NCBI RefSeq assembly: GCF_902459705.1 | Contig: NZ_CABPRU010000006.1 | Location: forward strand, 124,001 to 188,000 | Length of the DNA stretch: 64,000 nucleotides | Origin: Pandoraea terrigena | Lineage (GTDB): Bacteria > Pseudomonadota > Gammaproteobacteria > Burkholderiales > Burkholderiaceae | Reading direction: 5' to 3' | Part shown: in pieces, positions 18,188 through 25,322 of the stretch | Layout of the letters: the number at the start of each line of letters is the position of its first letter | How positions within the stretch are numbered: the first letter of the stretch is position 1 | Position numbers and translations under genes: made by a program | Notes under the pieces: model-generated | What the model was told of the DNA's origin: nothing | The model's input: the letters and a program-made list of their open reading frames with translations, nothing else | The model's database searches: none

Positions 18188-19087
18188 TTACTTGGCCGCG
18201 CTCACCATATAGTCGACGGCGGCCTTGACGTCGTCGTCCGACGCGTTGGCGGCACCGCCCTTCGGCGGCATGGCGTTCAGGCCCTTGAGCGCGGCGTTGT
18301 GCAGTGTGTCGATGCCGGTGGCGATGCGCGGCGCCCACGCCGCCTTGTCGCCGAACTTCGGCGCGTTCATCACGCCGCTTGCGTGGCAGGCCATGCAAAC
18401 GGTGTTGTAGAGCTTCTTGCCGGCTTCGAGATTGCTGCCCGCGCTCGCGGCGGCCGGGGCGGCGGTCTTGAGCGAGGCCATGGCGGCCGCAGCGGCAGCG
18501 GCGGCACTGGCGTCTGCGCCCGAGGCAGCGACGGGTGCCCCCGATGCCGGGGCGGCCGCCGCAGCGCCCGACGCTGGCTGTGCCGGGGCTGCGGGTTCCT
18601 GGAGCTTGCCACCGGACGCGTTGGCCATGTAGACGATGGCCCGGCCGATTTCGTAGTCCGTCACGTCATCGGGGCTGGTGCCGCCGCGCGGGGGCATGGC
18701 GCCTTTTCCGGCGAGGGCGATCTTGAGCATGCCGTCGTAGCCCTGTGCGATGCGCGGGGCCCAGTCGGCGGTGCCGACCTTCGGCGCCCCTGCCGCGCCC
18801 GAGGCGTGGCAGGCGGCACACACGGCCTTGTAGAGTTGCTCGCCGGTCTGATAGACGCGTGGTGCGTTGGCGTCCTTGATTTCGACCTTGGCCACGGGAG
18901 CGATGCGCTCGGCGATGGCCTGTTCGGTCATGGCGGAGCTACCGGCGCCGGTCAGCGCGTTGTTACCCACATAATTGACCAGCAGGACGATGATGACGAC
19001 CGGAACCACGAAACCCGCAACGACGGCGGCGATGAGCTGCTTGGGTGTTTTGATCGGAGACTCATGCTCGTTATGTGCTTCACTCAT
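18188..19087 (-). CDS. Membrane-anchored diheme cytochrome c (c5 type)
   Basis: The 299-residue protein has one N-terminal transmembrane helix (residues ~18-40) and two cytochrome c domains. The first holds CAACH (C90-H94) with a likely Met ligand in GKGAMPPRGG. The second holds CMACH with GLNAMPPKGG. They are joined by an Ala/Pro-rich linker of about 50 residues. Both domains resemble cytochrome c5. It would carry electrons in the periplasm to a terminal oxidase or reductase while tethered to the inner membrane. Start 19087 follows GAGAGATC. It is monocistronic here. Confidence 0.88.
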   Translation of the reverse strand: MSEAHNEHESPIKTPKQLIAAVVAGFVVPVVIIVLLVNYVGNNALTGAGSSAMTEQAIAERIAPVAKVEIKDANAPRVYQTGEQLYKAVCAACHASGAAGAPKVGTADWAPRIAQGYDGMLKIALAGKGAMPPRGGTSPDDVTDYEIGRAIVYMANASGGKLQEPAAPAQPASGAAAAAPASGAPVAASGADASAAAAAAAAMASLKTAAPAAASAGSNLEAGKKLYNTVCMACHASGVMNAPKFGDKAAWAPRIATGIDTLHNAALKGLNAMPPKGGAANASDDDVKAAVDYMVSAAK

Positions 19088-19468
19088 GCGGGATCTCTCA
19101 ATAGTATTTTTGTGGAAACCGAGTGCATCACCCCGGACGGCTGGCGCCATCCGGTCAAAATATCGAGCCATTGTAGCAACAAACCCTTGACCGATGACAC
19201 GCCAAGGCGGTGCGCAGACGCCGCAAAAGTCCCGTGTTTTCCCTAGCTTACGCGAAAGGCAAAGCAGTGTTTCGCGTGCTTCGTGCGCAAAGTGCGGGGG
19301 CATTGCACTCACAGCAAAACCGCGCGCGAGTCGCACTTGGCAGCGAATCGCCGCATTGTGGGGCAAGGTAATGCACGGGGCATGGACGGCGCGCGGCAAA
19401 ACCGCTATGCTTCTACCTCTTTGCCTACCGGTCGCGCGTTCGCGCCTTCTTCACCGGTGGTCAGCATA
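19088..19468. other. Intergenic region between cytochrome c gene and tRNA-Arg
   Basis: This 381-base stretch should carry the divergent promoters of the cytochrome and tRNA genes. I see no gene or repeat in it, and no -35/-10 pair good enough to report. Confidence 0.4.
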
Positions 19469-19544
19469 GCGCCCGTAGCTCAGGGGATAGAGTATCGGCC
19501 TCCGAAGCCGAGGGTCACTGGTTCGATTCCAGTCGGGCGCACCA
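19469..19544 (+). tRNA. tRNA-Arg (anticodon CCG)
   Basis: A complete 76-base cloverleaf: acceptor stem GCGCCCG/CGGGCGC, D arm with AGCTCAGGGGATAGAGT, anticodon stem TCGGC/GCCGA with loop CTCCGAA giving anticodon CCG (reads CGG), T arm with GGTTCGATTCC, discriminator A and an encoded CCA. No integrase or repeated 3' end of this tRNA was found nearby. Confidence 0.97.
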
Positions 19545-19766
19545 ATAAGCACACGCACCTACGGGAATGTCCGAAGGCACTGCACAGGGCACCAGATTCT
19601 GGACGGGCGCAGCGTCGGCATCGTCAAGCTGACCCTGCCTCGATACCACGTACGGCAACTCACGCTGTCTTTTACATCACCTCGTAGGCGCAAGGCGTGC
19701 GGTATCCAATCGACCACAGCCAGAATTTCCCTCGAGTATGTGGGGACTCGAGCGAGCGCTAGCAGA

Positions 19767-20441
19767 TCAACGCGCGATGTTATCGAGATAGTACTGAGCC
19801 GCGCGTGTGACGTGACGCTCGGCGAGCAGCGCGGCAAATGCCGCGTCGCCGGACTGCACGGCGCGCAGGATGGCGGCGTGCTCTTCCCACGTGACGCGCA
19901 CTTCTTCGTCACTGGCATTCACGAACAGCATGCGCGAGCGGTCGCGCATCGAGCGCATCAACTCGGCGAGCATGGCGTTGGCGCCTGCGGCGTAGAGCAA
20001 GTCATGGAATTGCGCGTTCAGCTCGAGCAAGCCAGAGGTCTCGCCAGCGACGACCTTGGCGTTGCCCGCCTGCAGCACTTTCTCGATGCGCTTGACGAGC
20101 TCGGGCGTGCAGTGCTCAGCGGCAAGACGCGCATTCAGCCCTTCGAGCGTGGCCCGAATCTGTACCAATTCGCGCGCCGACGCCGGATCGAACGATGCGA
20201 CAACCGCACCGTGCCGGGGGCGAACTTCCACCAGTCCCTCAACCGCCAGCGCCCGCAGCGCTTCGCGCACCGGCACCCGCGACACATCGAGCTCCTGTGC
20301 GATCCGGCCCTCGACCAGGCGGTCGCCGGGCCTGTAGGCCCCCGAAGTGATGGACTCGCGCAAGCGGGCAATCACCAGATCCGACAACTGCTGGTGCATG
20401 ATCGGCTCGCGACCGTTTGCCCCTGTGGCTCCCCGCACCAT
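19767..20441 (-). CDS. GntR-family regulator with FCD ligand-binding domain
   Basis: The 224-residue protein has an N-terminal winged helix (residues ~15-80) with SDLVIARLRESITSGAYRPGDRLVEGRIAQELDVSRVPVREALRALAVEGLV, and a C-terminal FCD domain with metal-binding type His/Asp residues in FHDLLYAAG, EEHAAILRAV and AERHVTRAA. The ATG at 20441 follows GTGGAGATTGG; an ATG at 20399 is an alternative. Such proteins usually repress catabolic operons until an organic-acid ligand binds. It opens a gene cluster in which five copies of a GGTATACNGTATACC-like palindrome sit before five transcription units, including its own at 20545, so it is the likely regulator of all of them. Confidence 0.88.
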   Translation of the reverse strand: MVRGATGANGREPIMHQQLSDLVIARLRESITSGAYRPGDRLVEGRIAQELDVSRVPVREALRALAVEGLVEVRPRHGAVVASFDPASARELVQIRATLEGLNARLAAEHCTPELVKRIEKVLQAGNAKVVAGETSGLLELNAQFHDLLYAAGANAMLAELMRSMRDRSRMLFVNASDEEVRVTWEEHAAILRAVQSGDAAFAALLAERHVTRAAQYYLDNIAR

Positions 20442-20544
20442 AATTCCAATCTCCACAAACCGACCGTTCTGCGCCAGTGAACAAGCATTCCCCCGTTCCA
20501 CGACACCTCAATGACCGCCGCATTTTATAGCAGCGACGGCTTTT

Positions 20545-20559
20545 TGTAGACTGTACACG
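20545..20559. promoter_or_regulatory. Predicted GntR operator upstream of the regulator gene
   Basis: TGTAGACTGTACACG, minus strand CGTGTACAGTCTACA, is an imperfect copy of the 15-bp palindrome GGTATACNGTATACC. It lies about 105 bases before the regulator start. It is the weakest of the five copies. Confidence 0.5.
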
Positions 20560-20604
20560 AACCTGGAGACGTTATCGTTGCGCAGGGTCAACGGCCTGCC
20601 CCGC

Positions 20605-21585
20605 TCAAGGGCTATGCGGCGCATTGGGCGCAGATGCGATGAACGCGAGCATCTCCCGCCCGAGCCATGCCTCGCCCGAGTTGAAATGCGCGACGATCGA
20701 CGTGTGATTGTGGCAGCGCATCTGAACGAATCGCGGCGCCACGCCTCGCGCGCGCAGCAGCGTCTGGAAAAACGCAGCGCCGTAGTCGTCGAGAAACCGG
20801 TTCTCGTATTCGGCGATGGCGATCATCGTCGGTACGGTATTTCGCGCACCGTGCGTCAGCGGCGACCGCTCGGCATAACGGCTTTCATCGGTGCCGAAGT
20901 ACGCCCGCACGGGACCCGCGTTCGGATTGCGCGGACTGGCATCAGCGAACAGACGCGCACTGACCAATACCAGCCCCGCGACCTTCTCGCTCAGCCCGGG
21001 GGACGATCCGGTCAATGCCGGATCGAAAAGGCAACTCGCGGCATGCGTGCCGCCCGCCGAGTGACCGATCAGGAAGATGCGCGATGGATCGATTCGCAAC
21101 CGCGCCGCTTCGGCATGCACCCAAGCGATGGCTTGCGCGACATCCTGCGCGCCGCCCGGCCAAGGCGCCTCGTCGGCCAGCCGGTACTCGACATTGATCG
21201 CCACCTTGCCCTGCCGGGCGAACCAATGGCAGACATTGTCGTATACCTCGCCATTCACGCTCTTGTTGCCCCGCACGAAGGCGCCACCATGAATGAACAG
21301 GACCGCCTCACGCAGCGCTGTCCCGCTCTCCCCGGGCGCCGCCACGGGCTCAAAAATGTCCATCACCTGGCGCGCATGCTCGCCGTATGCGACATTCCGC
21401 TCGACGTGCGGACTCTTGGGCGCCGTGGCCAGAATCGGCGTGTAGCAGTCGATGACCGCCTGTCGATGCGCAATGATGTCGTCGTTCCAGCATGGACCGA
21501 GATCGAGCATTCGCCGCCGCTGCCCGGCCGGCAAGGCGGAGAATGGCTCGGCCATGGGATCGGAGTGGTTGGGCGCGATTACCAT
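20605..21585 (-). CDS. Alpha/beta hydrolase (HSL/arylformamidase-like)
   Basis: The 326-residue enzyme has the oxyanion motif HGGAF (residues 99-103), nucleophile motif GHSAGG with Ser176, a probable acid in EYENRFLDDYG and a probable catalytic His in CHNHTSIVAHF. It resembles the HGG class that includes hormone-sensitive-lipase-type esterases and kynurenine-formamidase-like enzymes. It has no signal peptide. Its ATG lies inside the last codons of the upstream ferredoxin gene (ATGGTAA), so the two are translationally coupled. In this cluster it would hydrolyse an ester or amide intermediate; which one is unknown. Confidence 0.82.
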   Translation of the reverse strand: MVIAPNHSDPMAEPFSALPAGQRRRMLDLGPCWNDDIIAHRQAVIDCYTPILATAPKSPHVERNVAYGEHARQVMDIFEPVAAPGESGTALREAVLFIHGGAFVRGNKSVNGEVYDNVCHWFARQGKVAINVEYRLADEAPWPGGAQDVAQAIAWVHAEAARLRIDPSRIFLIGHSAGGTHAASCLFDPALTGSSPGLSEKVAGLVLVSARLFADASPRNPNAGPVRAYFGTDESRYAERSPLTHGARNTVPTMIAIAEYENRFLDDYGAAFFQTLLRARGVAPRFVQMRCHNHTSIVAHFNSGEAWLGREMLAFIASAPNAPHSP

Positions 21586-22172
21586 GAGACGCTCACGTTG
21601 CCGTTGATGAACGTCTGACAGGCCATGCGGTAACCATTGGCAAGGTCCTCGGGACTCAGATGCCGCCGCTCCTTTTGCTTGACGTCATCGGTATGCTCAA
21701 GCCCCACCTCCACGCGACAACGGCACGTGCCGCACAGGCCACCGCCGCATTTGAACGGAATCCCGCCCTTTTCCCGAAGCGAGACGCGCAGCAGGTTGCT
21801 GTTGGGCGGTGCCTCGACTGTCTTCCCGCCATTCGTGATGAACGTGATATGAACCATATGACTTGCCAGCGTCTCCGGATTGCGGCGGTTGAGCCGCGCT
21901 TGTGCGTGATCGCGTCCAATGAGCGATTCGAGCGCAGCCACAGCCTCAGGCACGCTCTCGTACTTCTCGAAGCACTTCGTGGGCACCAGATTTGCGCCGC
22001 TCGGGGCCGTCTCGTCGACAATCTTCACGCGTGACTGCCCGTCGAGTCGGGCGACGACAAATGCCGCGATGTGTCGCGCGCCATAGAAGTAGTCGTGGGT
22101 CTCGACCGGCGTGATGCCAGGGGTCGGCTCGCTGCGGTATTGACCCGGTCGGCTGGTAAGTACGATGTACAT
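21579..22172 (-). CDS. [2Fe-2S] ferredoxin fused to an unrecognised N-terminal domain
   Basis: Start 22172 is preceded by AACGAGGAAAG. The 197-residue protein has two parts. Residues ~1-105 (starting MYIVLTSRPGQYRSEP, with THDYFYGARHIAAFVVARL and a VPEAVAALESLIG helix) match no family I recognise. Residues ~108-197 are a plant-type ferredoxin with C-x4-C-x2-C in FKCGGGLCGTC and a distal Cys in RMACQT. It is the second gene of a three-gene operon, 40 bases after a smaller ferredoxin gene and overlapping the hydrolase gene. It is likely to pass electrons to the diiron oxidase of this cluster, with the N-terminal domain as a possible docking module; this is inference. Confidence 0.8.
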   Translation of the reverse strand: MYIVLTSRPGQYRSEPTPGITPVETHDYFYGARHIAAFVVARLDGQSRVKIVDETAPSGANLVPTKCFEKYESVPEAVAALESLIGRDHAQARLNRRNPETLASHMVHITFITNGGKTVEAPPNSNLLRVSLREKGGIPFKCGGGLCGTCRCRVEVGLEHTDDVKQKERRHLSPEDLANGYRMACQTFINGNVSVSW

Positions 22173-22212
22173 TCGCTTTCCTCGTTGCGCGTTGCTTGGC
22201 AATGCGCGGCAA

Positions 22213-22524
22213 TCAAACCCCCGCCGGGGTCTCGTCGTCCTGCGCCAGTTCGATGTCGTGCTCGATCCACAACTGACAGGCGAGACGGAAGCCCGCGTCG
22301 AGCCGATCGCCCAGTTGTTTCTTCTCTTTCCAGTTCGGCGCAGGCAAATGTTCGCTGCCCGACAGCACCCGGCAAGCGCAGCGCGCGCACTTCCCCATGC
22401 CGCACTCATAACGCAAATGAGGGAACGGGAACTGCTTGACACCCGCCCGGACAACCAAGTTGGTATTGGCTTTTACCTCGTCCCGGTACGTCTGCCCATT
22501 CCTGCGAAATACGACGACTGGCAT
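22213..22524 (-). CDS. [2Fe-2S] ferredoxin
   Basis: The 103-residue protein is a stand-alone plant-type ferredoxin. The cluster ligands are C-x4-C-x2-C in YECGMGKCARCACR and a distal Cys in FRLACQLW. The start at 22524 is chosen because ATAGGAGG lies four bases upstream; an ATG six codons earlier lies before that site. It is the first gene of ferredoxin, fused ferredoxin, hydrolase, transcribed from a promoter whose -10 element is overlapped by a predicted GntR operator. Confidence 0.88.
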   Translation of the reverse strand: MPVVVFRRNGQTYRDEVKANTNLVVRAGVKQFPFPHLRYECGMGKCARCACRVLSGSEHLPAPNWKEKKQLGDRLDAGFRLACQLWIEHDIELAQDDETPAGV

Positions 22525-22597
22525 GCATCCTCCTATCACCAAAACCCTCTCCCGCGCGCCTCGTGCCGGCGGGGCTCACCATAGCGGAGCGCATTTT

Positions 22598-22612
22598 TGG
22601 ATACTGTATACC
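22598..22612. promoter_or_regulatory. Predicted GntR operator before the ferredoxin operon
   Basis: Minus strand GGTATACAGTATCCA matches the palindrome GGTATACNGTATACC at 13 of 14 defined positions. It overlaps the -10 element of the minus-strand promoter at 22603-22631. Confidence 0.75.
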
Positions 22613-22631
22613 GATATAAAAATAAAGCCAA
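22603..22631 (-). promoter_or_regulatory. Promoter of the ferredoxin-hydrolase operon
   Basis: Minus strand -35 TTGGCT (22631-22626) and TACAGT (22608-22603) are separated by 17 bases. The same TTGGCW-N17-TACAGT layout is found before the diiron oxidase gene. Confidence 0.6.
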
Positions 22632-22691
22632 TCCCAGTGTTGTAGATCGATCATGGATTGGCGGTTTACAAGGCATGTGCGGTAAAGGCAT

Positions 22692-22720
22692 TTGAGCATT
22701 TCTCATTAATAGTATACCGT
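22692..22720 (+). promoter_or_regulatory. Promoter of the ornithine-cyclodeaminase-family gene
   Basis: TTGAGC (22692-22697) and TACCGT (22715-22720) are separated by 17 bases, with the predicted operator covering the -10 element, 39 bases before the ATG. Confidence 0.55.
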
Positions 22721-22725
22721 ATACC
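22711..22725. promoter_or_regulatory. Predicted GntR operator before the ornithine-cyclodeaminase-family gene
   Basis: AGTATACCGTATACC is an almost perfect palindrome, the best of the five copies. It sits 99 bases from the operator of the divergent ferredoxin operon. Confidence 0.78.
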
Positions 22726-22758
22726 ATAAATTTCTATCCACGCACCGGACCTCGACTG

Positions 22759-23688
22759 ATGATCCATTTGACCGACGCACAGATCGACAAGCTGATCGGC
22801 TTCGCGCAAGCCATTCCCGCACTGGAGAGCGCTTTTCGTGAGCTGGCCCGCGGGGCCGCCGCAGTGCAACGCCGTGTGCGCACCGAAGCACAGGGCACCA
22901 AACTCTCCACGCTCGGCGCGGTGCTTCCCGGAGCCGACGTTGCCGGGGCCAAGGTCTACACCACCCTTCGAGGGCAATTCAATTTCGTGATCGTATTGTT
23001 CCGCGCCTCTGACGGCGCCTGTCTTGCCACGCTGGACGCCAATGCCATCACCCGACTGCGCACCGCAGCGACCACAATGCTCGCGGTACGTGCGCTGGCG
23101 CGTCGCGGTGCACGCACGGCGGCCGTTTTCGGGACCGGTGTTCAGGGCGCGGCACACGCGCATGCCTTGGCGCAGTTCACCGATATCAAGACGTTGCACA
23201 TCGTCGGGATCGAGGGAGATGCGGCGCTTGCGGCATTGCTGAATGCGACCTATGGTGCGCAAGGCGTCATGGCCCGCGCCGTGTCGACCGACGAAGCACT
23301 CGACGGTGCCGAAGTCGTCATCACGGCCACCCGCTCGACCACGCCGCTCTTCGACGGCCACGCGCTCTCGCCCGGTGCATTTGTCGCCGCCATCGGTTCG
23401 AGTCTGCCGCACACACGAGAGATAGACGACAACACGCTCGCCCGCGCGGCCAGAATCGTTGTGGAATTGCGAGAACAGGCGCGAGAAGAAGCGGGGGATC
23501 TGATGCTGGCTGCGCCAGGACTGGTGGACTGGAGCGGTGTAGCCGAGTTGGGTGATGTCCTTGAGGGCCTGACGCCTGGACGCCAACGTGACGACGAGAT
23601 CGTCGTCTACAAAGCCGTCGGCTTCGGTTTGCAGGACGTGACGCTTGCTGCCCTCGCCTACAAGACATTCGTCGAGCGGGGCGCCTGA
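22759..23688 (+). CDS. Ornithine cyclodeaminase/mu-crystallin family protein
   Basis: The 309-residue protein has the OCD/mu-crystallin fold: an N-terminal half with GAKVYTTLRGQFNFVIVLF and LDANAITRLRTAATTMLAVRALA, then a Rossmann NAD(P)-binding half with VFGTGVQGAAHAHALAQF and ATRSTTPLFDG. Family members deaminate ornithine to proline or reduce cyclic imines (ketimine reductases, pyrroline-2-carboxylate reductase), or act as alanine dehydrogenase. Here it is the only plus-strand gene of the regulon, divergent from the ferredoxin operon and under its own predicted operator. A role in handling an imine or amino-acid intermediate is inferred. The ribosome site is weak. Confidence 0.82.
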   Translation: MIHLTDAQIDKLIGFAQAIPALESAFRELARGAAAVQRRVRTEAQGTKLSTLGAVLPGADVAGAKVYTTLRGQFNFVIVLFRASDGACLATLDANAITRLRTAATTMLAVRALARRGARTAAVFGTGVQGAAHAHALAQFTDIKTLHIVGIEGDAALAALLNATYGAQGVMARAVSTDEALDGAEVVITATRSTTPLFDGHALSPGAFVAAIGSSLPHTREIDDNTLARAARIVVELREQAREEAGDLMLAAPGLVDWSGVAELGDVLEGLTPGRQRDDEIVVYKAVGFGLQDVTLAALAYKTFVERGA

Positions 23689-23700
23689 CGCATCCAACGA

Positions 23701-23732
23701 CGACGGGGCAGACCGTGTCCCCGGCCCCGTCG
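23701..23732. terminator. Hairpin between convergent genes
   Basis: CGACGGGGC (23701-23709) and GCCCCGTCG (23724-23732) form a perfect 9-bp stem in the 69-base gap between the convergent cyclodeaminase-family and reductase genes. No T tract follows on either side. Confidence 0.45.
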
Positions 23733-23757
23733 CCCCCCTCCATTCGCTTCAATCGAC

Positions 23758-24786
23758 TCAGGCGGCCACCGCTTCCGGCGCAGGGCGCTGGAACGTGAAG
23801 CTGTCTGCATACAAGTAACGTACGCTGGCCCCGTTGGCGATGAACGCCCGTTTCGCTTCGGCAATCATCACAGGGGAGCCGCACAGATACACCGAGTGCT
23901 CGGAAAGATCGGGATGATCGGCGAGCACGGCATCCTGCACGTAACCCCGCGCCCCTGTCCACCAGTCGTCCGGTCGTGACAACACCGGGACATAGCGAAA
24001 GTCTTCGTGCCGATTCGCGAGCGCAGTCAGTTCGTCGTGGAGGTAGAGCGCTGCTTGCGTGCGTCCGCCCCAATACAGGTCGATGGGGGGCGCACCGCTG
24101 GCCAGCATCTGTGCCAGCATGCTGCGCAGCGGCGCGATGCCCGTTCCGGTGGCGACCATCACGATGGGCCGATAGTCGTCTTCGTGATACCCAAACCCGC
24201 CTAGCGGCGCTTCCACGTCGAGCGTGTCGCCGGGCCGTAGCGTGCTCAAGCGCGTCTGGGTGAAGTATCCGCCCTCGATGCGGCGGACGTGGACCTCCAC
24301 TTCCCCAGGCCCGTCACCCGCTTCGGGCAAACACGCCATGGAGAAGCTGCGCGGCCCCGTGTCGCCGAGCAACACGTTCAGATACTGACCGGGACGGAAT
24401 ACCCAGGGCGCTCTCTCGCTGGATGCGAGCACCAGCCGCGTGACGTCCGGCCCGAGCGGCTCCGTGCGCACGACGCGCACCTGACGCCGCTGCGCCGATG
24501 CAGGCACATCGAGCGATCGTTCGGTGCTGATCGTCAGATCGGCGCACGCGCGGGCCTGACATAGCAGTGCGTAGCCCGCGTCGACCTCGTCTTGCGTAAG
24601 GGCGTCCGGCACGTCCTCGTATTGCACCCGCCCCTGCGCAAGCCTGACCCGGCAGGTCCCGCACCCGCCGAACTCACACTCGGACGGCAGCACGACACCC
24701 GCGCGCCGGGCTGCCTCGAGGACGGTTTCGTCGGACGTCGCCTCGAAGCTGCACTGGGCCTCGATCCATGTGACGCGATAGCTCAC
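23758..24786 (-). CDS. NAD(P)H:ferredoxin-type reductase ([2Fe-2S]-FAD-NAD)
   Basis: The 342-residue flavoprotein starts with a plant-type ferredoxin domain (C37, C42, C45 in SECEFGGCGTC and a distal Cys near residue 76). An FAD domain follows, with RPGQYLNVLLG and RSFSMA, then an NAD(P)-binding domain with VATGTGIAPLRSM and VYLCGSP. This is the layout of single-component reductases of oxygenases such as BenC or the CDP-6-deoxyglucoseen reductase group. I choose the GTG at 24786, preceded by ACGGAGA; a TTG at 24804 overlapping the previous stop is the alternative. It is last in the oxidase, aldehyde dehydrogenase, GlcG-like, reductase operon and is the obvious electron source for the diiron oxidase. 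Confidence 0.9.
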   Translation of the reverse strand: MSYRVTWIEAQCSFEATSDETVLEAARRAGVVLPSECEFGGCGTCRVRLAQGRVQYEDVPDALTQDEVDAGYALLCQARACADLTISTERSLDVPASAQRRQVRVVRTEPLGPDVTRLVLASSERAPWVFRPGQYLNVLLGDTGPRSFSMACLPEAGDGPGEVEVHVRRIEGGYFTQTRLSTLRPGDTLDVEAPLGGFGYHEDDYRPIVMVATGTGIAPLRSMLAQMLASGAPPIDLYWGGRTQAALYLHDELTALANRHEDFRYVPVLSRPDDWWTGARGYVQDAVLADHPDLSEHSVYLCGSPVMIAEAKRAFIANGASVRYLYADSFTFQRPAPEAVAA

Positions 24787-24800
24787 GGCGCACGTCTCCG

Positions 24801-25280
24801 TCAAAGCTTGATGTCGGGTTGCACGAGCACTTCGTGGCCGCTCTCGCGCAGCAGCGCCTGCAGTGCCGCCAGCCCGGCCAGCCCGGCCTGCGTATCTTGT
24901 TCGCCGTTGCCGCCCGACAAGCCGATGCCGCCGACCACTTGCTTGTCGACCACGATGGGGAAGCCTCCCACAAACGCCGCGAAGCGCCCCTCAAAGCTCC
25001 ATTGAATACCGAATGCTTCATTGCCGGGCAGTGCCGGGCCATTCGGCGGCGTGGTGAACAGATGCGTCGAGCGCTTGTGCCCGGCGGCCGTAAATGCCTT
25101 GTTCCAGGCAATCTGCGGTCCGGTGATGCGCCCGCCGTCCATACGTTCGAGCGCGAGCGGGAAGCCGCCTTCGTCGACCACGCAGACGGATTCGAGGACA
25201 CCGATTTCCTGCGAGCGCCCGATGGCCGCGGCGATCATGTGGCGGGCTTCGGCAAGTTCAAGTTTGAAGAAGGGTTTCAT
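24801..25280 (-). CDS. GlcG/HbpS-family protein (DUF336)
   Basis: The 159-residue cytoplasmic protein fits the GlcG/HbpS fold: LELAEARHMIAAAIGRSQEIG, VCVVDEGGFPLALERMDG, SFEGRFAAFVGGFPIVVDKQVVGGIGLSGGNGEQD. Some relatives bind heme or corrinoids, and many lie in catabolic operons with unproven roles; a chaperone or scavenging function for a reactive intermediate is only a guess. It lies 42 bases after the aldehyde dehydrogenase gene, and its stop abuts the reductase start. Confidence 0.82.
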   Translation of the reverse strand: MKPFFKLELAEARHMIAAAIGRSQEIGVLESVCVVDEGGFPLALERMDGGRITGPQIAWNKAFTAAGHKRSTHLFTTPPNGPALPGNEAFGIQWSFEGRFAAFVGGFPIVVDKQVVGGIGLSGGNGEQDTQAGLAGLAALQALLRESGHEVLVQPDIKL

Positions 25281-25322
25281 GGCAGAGCGAATAGGTTGAC
25301 GAAGCGATGTGCGAGGCTGGCG

